NCBI GenBank assembly: GCA_014323795.1
Contig: JACONK010000018.1
Span: 62,001 to 126,000 of the forward strand
Length of the DNA stretch: 64,000 nt
Direction: 5' to 3'
From: Paracoccaceae bacterium
GTDB taxonomy: Bacteria; Pseudomonadota; Alphaproteobacteria; Rhodobacterales; Rhodobacteraceae
Made by a program: the position numbers and the translations under genes. This document shows, piece by piece, positions 43,681 through 50,997 of the stretch (position 1 is the first letter of the stretch; each line of letters opens with the position of its first letter). Under the pieces are notes generated by a model. It did no database searches. It was given only the letters and a program-made list of their open reading frames with translations, and was not told the DNA's origin.

Positions 43681-43732
43681 GCAGGAATGCAGGGCACAGG
43701 TCGACAGCATCCCGACCGCCCGGTTTGCCGCC
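43681..43732 (+). pseudogene. 52-bp fragment of xthA
   Basis: Matches xthA positions 45648-45699 with three mismatches, including GACAGCATCCCGACCGCCCG identically. In the matching frame it reads VDSIPTARFAA, then ends in a stop (TAG). It lies on the far side of the ImmA/IrrE-DUF4411 module from xthA and marks a partial duplication or an old rearrangement. Confidence 0.75.
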
Positions 43733-43850
43733 GTTTAGGTATCCTTCACACCGGCGGGGAAATTTCCCCCTTGCGGCCAGGGGATCATATCCGCCATGGT
43801 CGGTCAGGGGCCGCACCGGGCCACGGGCCGTACCAACAGACATTCAGAAA

Positions 43851-45035
43851 ATGAACCGGACCGGGACACATCTGCCCTACAATCCGCACGTTCTTGGCTG
43901 GGCGCGGAAGCGTACGGGCCTGGCACTTGAAGACGTCGCCGGAAAAATCAGGGTTTCCGCCCAAAAGGTCGCGGACCGGGAAACCGGCAAGGCGCAACCG
44001 ACAATTCGGCAAGGCCGACTGCTGGCGAAAATCTGTGGCAGGCATTTTCTGGAGCTCTTTTCCGAAACGGTCCCGGAACTCCGAAAGATTGACCTGGCAC
44101 CTGATTACCGAATGTCCAAAACGCGGAACGCCCAAGGGCCGAAAGAACGGCGTGCCCTGGAAGCGGTGCATGAATGGGCGGAAGAGCAACGGCTGAACGC
44201 GCTTGCGCTTTTGCAGGATTTGGAAGAGATTCCACCCGTCTTCCCGGAAAACCTGCGCTTTGATGCGGCAGCCGATGTGGAGGAAGCCGCCAGGGCCTGC
44301 CGCACCGCCATGCGCCTGCCCTTTCAGGACCAGCGCAGCTTCAAAAAATCCAAGCGATACAAATTCCCGGACATCCTTCGTGACCACATCGAACGCTTGG
44401 GCGGGCTTGTTTTGAAGCACAGCGCACTCACCGGGCTGGGTGCAAGGGGGATTTGTCTTTTTGCGCATCCGCTTCCGGTGATTGTGTTTGGGAATGAATC
44501 TCCGGGAGCCCAGGCATTTACGCTTGCGCATGAGCTTGGCCATATCCTTCTGCGGGAAAGCGGCATAAGCGGCCCCCCCTTCGGCGAAAAGAAAGGCCAT
44601 ACAGCCATCGAAGACTGGTGCAACCGGTTTGCGGCGGCTTTTCTTGCCCCGAAAGACGCAATCAGGCAGACCCTTCCAAAACCGGATACTCCGGCAGCGC
44701 ATTTTGATACCGGGGAACTCAAACGCCTGTCCGAAATGTTTTTCATAAGCCCGCACGCGATGCTCATACGGCTGGTAAGCCTTGGCTATGTGCAGCCGCG
44801 GTTCTACTGGAAAGAGATGCGCCCGGTTTTGCTCAAAAACGAGGAGACGTACAAACCATTCGGACGCCCCCCATATTACGGAAGGCGGTATGTCAACGCA
44901 AAAGGGCGGTATTATACCGGGCTGGTCATGTCGGCATGGTGCGCAGGGCAGATCACGGCCCACAATGCCGCTGAATACATGGGGATCAGAAACCTCAAAC
45001 ACCTCCGGGATATTCGGGAGGATTACGGATTTTGA
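43851..45035 (+). CDS. XRE/ImmA-IrrE family antitoxin (COG2856-like)
   Basis: 394 residues from ATG 43851. The N-terminal HTH (VLGWARKRTGLALEDVAGKI, VSAQKVADRETGKAQPTIRQ) is followed by a zinc peptidase motif QAFTLAHELGHILLRESG (HELGH, about residue 225) and DWCNRFAAAFLAPKDAIRQT. The C-terminal 90 residues (RPPYYGRRYVNAKGRYYTGL) are typical of the long form. Pairs with the DUF4411 gene by a TTGA overlap. Likely transcriptional repressor and antitoxin; intact. Confidence 0.82.
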   Translation: MNRTGTHLPYNPHVLGWARKRTGLALEDVAGKIRVSAQKVADRETGKAQPTIRQGRLLAKICGRHFLELFSETVPELRKIDLAPDYRMSKTRNAQGPKERRALEAVHEWAEEQRLNALALLQDLEEIPPVFPENLRFDAAADVEEAARACRTAMRLPFQDQRSFKKSKRYKFPDILRDHIERLGGLVLKHSALTGLGARGICLFAHPLPVIVFGNESPGAQAFTLAHELGHILLRESGISGPPFGEKKGHTAIEDWCNRFAAAFLAPKDAIRQTLPKPDTPAAHFDTGELKRLSEMFFISPHAMLIRLVSLGYVQPRFYWKEMRPVLLKNEETYKPFGRPPYYGRRYVNAKGRYYTGLVMSAWCAGQITAHNAAEYMGIRNLKHLRDIREDYGF

Positions 45036-45542
45036 CCCACAGGTATTGCCTCGACACATCCGGTTTTTCAAACCCGTTGATGGAAATGCCCGAGGATATT
45101 CACAAAACCTTATGGTCTAATGTGCTTAAGGCAATTCAGGCGGAAATCTTTTGCTTGAACATGGAAATTGCAGAAGAAATGGACTCGATAAAGGGAAAAA
45201 TCGGGGACGCCCTGAAAAATTGCAAGCGCGCCTGCTGCTACGAGGTTGGCTGCGGAAAATGGGACTGGAATGCCCTACCTGAAAACAAACGATGCCTGGC
45301 GCAAAAGGTTTCGCGATTTTATTTCTGAATACAATGGCAACCGGAAAGACACGATTGGGCTGAACGACATGTCAATCGTTGCACTGGCCGATACCCTGCA
45401 ATTGCCGCTGGTCAGCATGGAAAAACCAAATCCGGGGGTGCCAAGCAAAACAAAACTGCGCATTCCTGACCTGTGCATATCCGTGGGTGTTTTACACATC
45501 GACTTCAACCGGCTCTGCCGCAAGGAAGGTATCAGCGGATAA
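45032..45542 (+). pseudogene. DUF4411 PIN-like toxin, +1 frameshift
   Basis: A TTG at 45032 (TTGA overlap) starts HRYCLDTSGFSNPLMEMPED with the first acidic site, and the frame goes to GKWDWNA before shifting. The second frame has YLKTNDAWRKRFRDFISEYN, LNDMSIVALADTLQLPLVSM and IPDLCISVGVLHID to a stop at 45542, the DUF4411 C-terminus. Removing one C from CCC at 45273-45275 joins them as WDWNAYLKTND. Toxin inactivated while its antitoxin gene remains open. Confidence 0.78.
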
Positions 45543-45546
45543 CCGA

Positions 45547-46335
45547 ATGCCCGTCACCATCGCCACCTGGAACATCAACTCCGTCCGGCTGCGCGCACCG
45601 CTCCTGTGCCGGCTGTTGCGGCAGGAGGCCCCGGATGTGCTCTGCCTGCAGGAATGCAAGGCACCGGTTGACAGCATCCCGACCGCCCGGTTTGCCGCCC
45701 TGGGATACAAATACATGGTGGCCCGGGGGCAGAAAGGTTACAACGGCGTGGCAATCATGTCACGCCTGCCGATAAAAGATGCGGGCCACCGCGATTTCTG
45801 CACCAGGCAGGAGGCACGCCATGTCGCGGCACTGCTGCCCAACGGCCTGAAAATACATAATTTCTACGTCCCGGCCGGCGGCGATGTGCCGGACCGGGAG
45901 CGCAATGAAAAATTTGCCCACAAGCTCGATTTCCTGGCCGAAATGCGGGACTGGTTCCGGGCGGAACCGCCGCGGATGTCCGTGCTGGCAGGCGACCTGA
46001 ATATCGCACCGCGCGAAGACGACGTGTGGAACCATAAAAAACTGCTGAATGTGGTCAGCCACACCCCGATTGAGGTCGCCCGCCTGGCCGCGGTTCAGGC
46101 CGCGGGCCCCTGGGTGGACCTGACGCGCCAGCACATCCCCGACGGGCGGCTGTATTCCTGGTGGTCCTACCGCGCCCGGGACTGGGCCGCGGCGGACAAG
46201 GGCCGCCGGCTTGATCACATCTGGGCCACGCCGGATATTGCCGCCACAACCCGATGCAGCACAATTCTGCGCACTGCCCGCGGATGGGACCGGCCCTCTG
46301 ACCACGCCCCGGTCTTTGCAACACTGGATTTATAG
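45547..46335 (+). CDS. xthA: Exodeoxyribonuclease III
   Basis: 262 residues. Motifs IATWNINSVRLRAPLLCRLL, LCLQECKAPVDSIPTARFAA (catalytic Glu34), GYNGVAIMSRLP, VLAGDLNIAPREDDVWNHKK (Asp/Asn site), RLDHIWATPDIA and SDHAPVFATLDL are complete. It is an AP endonuclease and 3'-5' exonuclease of base excision repair. It starts 5 bases after the DUF4411 stop. A 52-bp internal piece is repeated at 43681. Core gene, intact. Confidence 0.94.
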   Translation: MPVTIATWNINSVRLRAPLLCRLLRQEAPDVLCLQECKAPVDSIPTARFAALGYKYMVARGQKGYNGVAIMSRLPIKDAGHRDFCTRQEARHVAALLPNGLKIHNFYVPAGGDVPDRERNEKFAHKLDFLAEMRDWFRAEPPRMSVLAGDLNIAPREDDVWNHKKLLNVVSHTPIEVARLAAVQAAGPWVDLTRQHIPDGRLYSWWSYRARDWAAADKGRRLDHIWATPDIAATTRCSTILRTARGWDRPSDHAPVFATLDL

Positions 46336-46455
46336 CACATACTCGGGCCATCCCGGCCCCGCGCAAAGAGATCCCGGGCGCACCGGGGCGACCTGCGGCG
46401 ACAATCCGGTCAGGAAAGCGACAGGGGGGCCGCAACAGGAAACCGGCATATCAGA

Positions 46456-47004
46456 TCAGCCTGTGCGGGTGCCTTCGTCGCACAGCTCTTCCGTGCGCGC
46501 CCCTTCCACAAGGCCTGTCAGAAAATCCCACACGAACATGACAGGCAAGGTCAGCGCCCAAAGCACAAAGACCGAAAACCTGGCCAGAAAGATCACGGCA
46601 AGGATCATCAGATAAACGAGCTGAAGGGTCGCCGCCTTCCTGCCGCGCAGCTGCACCCCGGCAAACCTGAAAGACGAATACTGCGGCTTAAGAAAGTTGA
46701 AACTGCCCATCCTGTTTCTGGCCGATGCGCTGACACCGGTTTTGGACAGGTTAAAACCGACCGGCCCTTTCTGCCAACGCCCGATCAGTTGAAACCGGCC
46801 ATTCTGCAACGCGACCCGCAGACCCTTCGAAACCCGGGCAGAGGCACGCAGGCCCTTTGACGTGTTGGCCGTCAGGTTAACCGGCCCCACCTTCTTTTCG
46901 GCCCGCAGCGCAACGCCGCCGGTCCGGGATGCACGGGTATACCTGCCCCGATGTTCAATCCGAACCTGCCTTCCGTGCCTGTCCTTCCTGCCGATGCCGA
47001 ACAT
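46456..47004 (-). CDS. Hypothetical membrane protein with N-terminal repeat region
   Basis: 182 residues from ATG 47004, preceded by GGGAGGACAGGTG. The first 120 residues hold repeats of the kind VGPVNLTANTSKGLRASARV and GPVGFNLSKTGVSASARN, recalling DUF4236-like SKxGxxxS patterns; residues about 128-160 form one long or two short membrane helices (TLQLVYLMILAVIFLARFSV). Function unknown. Its ATG overlaps the stop of the upstream Cys-rich frame by one base (TGATG). Confidence 0.6.
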   Translation of the reverse strand: MFGIGRKDRHGRQVRIEHRGRYTRASRTGGVALRAEKKVGPVNLTANTSKGLRASARVSKGLRVALQNGRFQLIGRWQKGPVGFNLSKTGVSASARNRMGSFNFLKPQYSSFRFAGVQLRGRKAATLQLVYLMILAVIFLARFSVFVLWALTLPVMFVWDFLTGLVEGARTEELCDEGTRTG

Positions 47005-47216
47005 CACCTGTCCTCCCTGGAACAGTGCTGCCCATACCGGCATTCAATGGCCCGATCAACCCCTGAAATGCCCGCACCACAGCCACACCGGGCCAGAGCC
47101 CGGGGCATGCCGACCCGCACCACACACCCCCGCCGGCACCGGCACTTATAACCCGTTTCGGCATTGCGCCGGTCAGGCGTCACCCGCCCGCCGCAGCCAT
47201 GCAGGCAAATCCGCAA
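47004..47216 (-). CDS. Small Cys-rich protein, possibly zinc-binding
   Basis: 70 residues if started at TTG 47216. Ten Cys residues occur in pairs (CLHGCGG, YKCRCRRGC, RCGCG, ECRYGQHC), which suggests metal binding. Support for translation is the TGATG overlap with the next gene and GGGAGG between them; the start codon is weak. No family recognised. It could also be a chance frame in GC-rich DNA. Confidence 0.35.
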   Translation of the reverse strand: MRICLHGCGGRVTPDRRNAETGYKCRCRRGCVVRVGMPRALARCGCGAGISGVDRAIECRYGQHCSREDR

Positions 47217-47541
47217 GATCCCGACAGACCTTCCCCAATCACAACACGGGGCATAATACCGGGAAATATCGCCCGGTCAGCCGACGCAGGGGTTTCAATC
47301 AACCGGCACAGCCGGCACATTGATTTCCGGGCGACAGGGACAGGCCTGCGCTGTTCCCAATAATGTGCAAGGCTGTGTGTACCTGGATAGGCAACCGGGC
47401 GGAGATGTTCGAACAATCCGGAAAAGGCGATGGAGCAAGCGGCCAAAATCGCACAGCACAAACGGGCGTCCGGCGCGGGCGCACAGGACGGTTTGAAAAT
47501 ATTTCCGCCTGTGTGGCCAGGGTAAAAGGGAGTATGTGCAT
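47217..47541. other. Gene-free stretch upstream of the dCTP deaminase unit
   Basis: 325 bases of lower GC than the core genes; no gene, terminator or clear promoter was supported. Confidence 0.35.
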
Positions 47542-48038
47542 ATGCCCGCCCGTAAGCACATAGACGCTGTTCATGCACTGGATTGGCAAAGAGATCAGTA
47601 CAAACACGATCAGCGTAACCACTTCGACATTATCTCGTTGCACAAACTGGACAGGCTTAAACACTATGCCATGCATGTGGCCAAATACGCCGGTCGAATT
47701 GCACGTGGCGACAGGGAACCGAAGCCGGTTTCCAGAACATTCGTTGACACACTTCTTGTAAACTTGAGTGCGGCAAACACCCTGCACCAAAAATTACACT
47801 ATACCCCAATGAATCAAATCAGGGGTTTTTTCTTCGACTGACTGACGCCGCCGGTCAATTTAATGATGCCCGTGAAAAGATAGACCATGCGGAACCCTTT
47901 ATAGGGCAAGTAAAAGATGCTAATCAAAAGATCTTTAACTGCCTGCTGGATTTGGCGTATCAAGAAGATTTTAATATAGAAGGCTTGCTTATGGGACGGC
48001 GATCAGAGCTGGCACAACGCCAATTCTATATACGCTAA
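47542..48038 (+). pseudogene. Helical protein upstream of dCTP deaminase, frameshifted at a T6 run
   Basis: From ATG 47542 the frame encodes a helical protein (HALDWQRDQYKHDQRNHFDI, KHYAMHVAKYAGRIARGD, DTLLVNLSAANTLHQKLHYT) and stops at 47841. A second frame continues DAAGQFNDAREKIDHAEPFI, DANQKIFNCLLDLAYQEDFN and LLMGRRSELAQRQFYIR to a TAA at 48036-48038, directly before the deaminase ATG. One more T in the T6 run at 47826-47831 joins them. The all-helical pattern may recall MazG-like folds, but I do not recognise the family. Zero spacing to the next gene suggests a joint function. Confidence 0.55.
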
Positions 48039-48501
48039 ATGGCTGTCTGGAGCCATAAAACCTGGACTTCTTCAGGGAAAGAGAAAGGGGTTATTGACCC
48101 GTGGGATGACTTGTGTGTCAAAGATGCTGAATACATGCTGTCAGCAGGTTCAGAATATTTTATTAACTCCGAACGTCAATCAGCCGTAAAACTTAAGGAT
48201 GGGGAGTGCTTTTCCATCGCGCCCGGGCAATTTGTCTTTATCCTTACAGGTGAAACTATAAAGATGCCAAAGGACTGTATGGCCCTGATCTCTGCCCGGG
48301 CAACAACCAAATTTCGGGGGTTGGTCAACGTTTCCGGTTTCCGCGCTGAAACAGGAATTGGACACGATCAAGCAGCGCTTCATATATCTGTCCGCAGCGA
48401 TGGCTGTCGTTTTTGCCATGGCGGTGTTCTTTTTCGGGCCGGAAATCAGGGACCGTTTTGTGGACATTGTGAACTCTGATAATGAGCAAACCGAACCGTG
48501 A
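48039..48501 (+). pseudogene. dCTP deaminase-like protein with internal deletion
   Basis: ATG 48039 starts an N-terminal dCTP deaminase-like domain: VIDPWDDLCVKDAEYMLSAG, SIAPGQFVFILTGETIKMPK, CMALISARATTKFRGLVNVS. At about codon 100 the catalytic second half (the VDPGF.G region) is missing; in another frame a C-terminal segment follows, ALKQELDTIKQRFIYLSAAM with a membrane helix (AVVFAMAVFFFG) and a stop at 48499-48501. An internal deletion of perhaps 80-90 codons fused the ends. dCTP deaminases with helical partners occur among antiphage systems (nucleotide depletion); whether this one did is inference. Confidence 0.65.
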
Positions 48502-48844
48502 ATCAGACCCGGCAACAGACTTGTTTGGCAGAAACCCCGATACCGGGGAAGATGGTTTTCCCAAAACAGGATATGACGTTCGGAACCCTGCCAGGGATAT
48601 GACTTCTGAAGCGAAGCCTGGCTGGTCCTGCCAAGTTCAACGGTACGCAGACCCGTATCAGTGACCGGACAAATACTGTCAGGCGGATGCATGCCGGCCA
48701 CCGGGCCGATTGTGGCACCTGCCCATTGGCCCGGTGGTGTCGTATCGGAGCAGATGGCAAATGATACGAAACCCCGGGGGGATCATCAACAATGGGGTGC
48801 CCGACATGCGAACTGGTATCCGGATGATCGGCCGGATGGTCGGA
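48502..48844. other. Region upstream of lpxK
   Basis: 343 bases. A 60-codon frame from ATG 48482 (MSKPNRESDPATDLFGRNPD...) begins inside the deaminase relic and has no recognisable family. Otherwise nothing supported. Confidence 0.35.
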
Positions 48845-49852
48845 ATGAGACCGCCGGTCTTCTGGGGCAACCCGCCGGGTGCCCCGGGCCTTGCCGTACG
48901 CCTGCTTGCACCCTTTTCGCTGATCTGGCGTGCCGCTGATGGCCATCGGTGGCAGCACGGGGGCCATACAGACCCGGGTGTGCCGGTTATCTGTGTCGGC
49001 AACATCAATCTCGGCGGAACCGGCAAGACACCGACAGTGATCTGGTTCGTTGAACATCTGGGTGCGCTGGGGCGGACACCCCACATCGTCAGCCGCGGAT
49101 ACGGCGGACGGGAAACCGGGCCCCTGCGAATCAGGCCTGACATGGCGGCAGATGCCGTGGGGGACGAACCCCTGCTGCTCTGTGCATTCGCGCCCACATG
49201 GGTTGCGAAAAATCGCCTGCTCGGGGTGCAGGCCGCAAGGGCCGCCGGGGCAGATGTCGTCGTGCTTGACGACGGAATGCAGAACCCCTCTGTCCGCAAA
49301 AACTTCACGGTTATGGTCGTCGATGCAGGGCAGGGGTTCGGCAACGGGTATCTGTTCCCTGCGGGACCCCTCCGCCAGTCGGTGCCCGAAGGTCTGGCAC
49401 GTGCGGACGCGGTAGTGATCATCGGGACCGGTGCGGAACAGCGGCATCTGCTTGCAGCCTGGCCCGCGTTAACCCTTTCGGACATCTTTGCCGCCCGGGT
49501 CAAACCCCTGCACACTGGCATGGACTGGTCCGACATGCGCGTCTTTGCCTTCGCCGGGATCGGGCGGCCAGGGAAATTCTTCGATACCCTCCGTGCGGCC
49601 GGTGCCACTGTGGCCGTGGAACGGGCGTTCGCAGATCACCAGCCGCTGTCAGACAAATTGATGACGCGCATGGCACGGGAGGCCAACCGGGTCAACGCGC
49701 AGCTGGTGACAACAGAAAAGGACGCGGCCCGCCTGCCCGCCCGCTGGCGCAGAAAGGTGCTGCCGCTTTCCGTGCGCCTTGAGGTTGCGGGCAAAGACCG
49801 GCTTATCGGCCTTTTGCAGGCGGCACTCGGACATAATCCTGAAGATACATGA
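48845..49852 (+). CDS. lpxK: Tetraacyldisaccharide 4'-kinase
   Basis: 335 residues from ATG 48845 (MRPPVFWGNPPGAPGLAVRL), matching the family N-terminus; upstream ATGs only add unrelated residues. The Walker A loop is NINLGGTGKTPTVIWFVEHL, followed by HIVSRGYGGRETGPLRI, DEPLLLCAFAPTWVAKNR and VVVLDDGMQNPSVRKNFTVM (Walker B-like), and C-terminal LVTTEKDAARLP. It phosphorylates the lipid A precursor at the inner membrane. Core gene, intact. The dimethylation of lptE and lpxK in the window agrees with an LPS-bearing outer membrane. Confidence 0.93.
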   Translation: MRPPVFWGNPPGAPGLAVRLLAPFSLIWRAADGHRWQHGGHTDPGVPVICVGNINLGGTGKTPTVIWFVEHLGALGRTPHIVSRGYGGRETGPLRIRPDMAADAVGDEPLLLCAFAPTWVAKNRLLGVQAARAAGADVVVLDDGMQNPSVRKNFTVMVVDAGQGFGNGYLFPAGPLRQSVPEGLARADAVVIIGTGAEQRHLLAAWPALTLSDIFAARVKPLHTGMDWSDMRVFAFAGIGRPGKFFDTLRAAGATVAVERAFADHQPLSDKLMTRMAREANRVNAQLVTTEKDAARLPARWRRKVLPLSVRLEVAGKDRLIGLLQAALGHNPEDT

Positions 49853-50185
49853 ACGCGGTTGTCGCGACAGCCGCACCACACCCGAACCTTTCGGCAAAAA
49901 GAGACACCCGCATGACAGTGCGCTTTCGGCCGCTGGATTCGATATGCACTGCCACAACGTTATCCCTGTCAGGCAGCGGACGGTAACTGTCATTCAGCCA
50001 GGAAACTGCCCGCCGGCACCGGCCCGGGGTCGGAACAAGGGTAATGCCCCAGGCGCTTTCAATCGATTGCCCGCACAGAAAGGCCCGGTCCGCCCGACGG
50101 CGTGAATAACCTCATCCGCAGGCTCCCTTGCCGCGGGGGCGTATAGGCACCACTATGCGCCCGCGGCAGGACAGGGACAGGCAGC
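49853..50185. other. Intergenic region between lpxK and the PaaX gene
   Basis: 333 bases that should hold the promoter of the paaX-fadJ pair; no clear -35/-10 or operator could be singled out. Confidence 0.35.
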
Positions 50186-50938
50186 ATGGGCAAATCTGCA
50201 ATCGACCGATTTATGACAGTGGGCCGAATAAGGGTCTGGTCCGTGATCGTCACGATCTTCGGTGATGCCGTTCTGCCGCGCGGCGGTGTGGCACCCTCCG
50301 CCGCCTTGTCGGAACTGACACGCGCAATCGGGGTAAAGCCGGAAGCCTTCCGCGTGGCCCTGTCGCGCCTGACCCGCGACGGCTGGATCGAACGCAGCAA
50401 GGAAGGGCGGCGCAGCTATTATCGCCTGTCTGCGCACGGGTTGACAGAGTTCGGCCACGCCCGCCGCCGCATCTATGCACGGGCCCCGGGCACTGTGGAG
50501 TGCTGGCAAATGACCTGCACCGACGGTGCCGGCCCCGATGGTCATGTGGAGGTGGCACCGCGCCTCTGGGTCGGTCCAAGGTCATACGTCAACGGCGCAC
50601 TCGTTATGACAGGCGATCTGTCCCTGCCTGACTGGGCCCGGGCAAAAATGGCAGATAAAGAGGTTTACGCGGGGTATGCAGTGCTCGCCAGGGTTCTGGA
50701 AGATACTCTCGGGACAAGTGCCGGCGGCGATATGCCGGGCCTTCAGGCGGCTGCCACCCGGACACTCGCTATCCACCAGTGGCGTCGGCTTGTCCTGCGC
50801 CACGGCGACTGGCCGGCCCACGTTTTTCCCGCCGGCTGGCAGGGGGAGGTTTGCCGTGCCCGCCTGCACGACATGTTGCAGATGCTGGATCCGGCCGCCC
50901 AAAACTGGTTTGATGCAAACTTTCAGCACCCCGGATAA
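50186..50938 (+). CDS. PaaX-family transcriptional regulator
   Basis: 250 residues. The N-terminal winged helix (VWSVIVTIFGDAVLPRGGVA, LTRAIGVKPEAFRVALSRLT, GWIERSKEGRRSYYRLSAHG) and the C-terminal region (QWRRLVLRHGDWPAHVFPAG) match PaaX, the phenylacetyl-CoA-responsive repressor. The downstream fadJ-like gene (60 bases away, same strand) is the likely target, so the ligand is probably an acyl- or aryl-CoA. No paa catabolic genes are nearby. Confidence 0.85.
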   Translation: MGKSAIDRFMTVGRIRVWSVIVTIFGDAVLPRGGVAPSAALSELTRAIGVKPEAFRVALSRLTRDGWIERSKEGRRSYYRLSAHGLTEFGHARRRIYARAPGTVECWQMTCTDGAGPDGHVEVAPRLWVGPRSYVNGALVMTGDLSLPDWARAKMADKEVYAGYAVLARVLEDTLGTSAGGDMPGLQAAATRTLAIHQWRRLVLRHGDWPAHVFPAGWQGEVCRARLHDMLQMLDPAAQNWFDANFQHPG

Positions 50939-50997
50939 CGTACCCTGGCAGGTTTGCGACCGGCCATACATGAACGAGGAATACGGAGATATCACCA

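Noticed and set aside
48482-48664. 60-codon frame starting MSKPNRESDPATDLFGRN
   Set aside because: It begins inside the deaminase relic, has no recognisable family and no coupling evidence.
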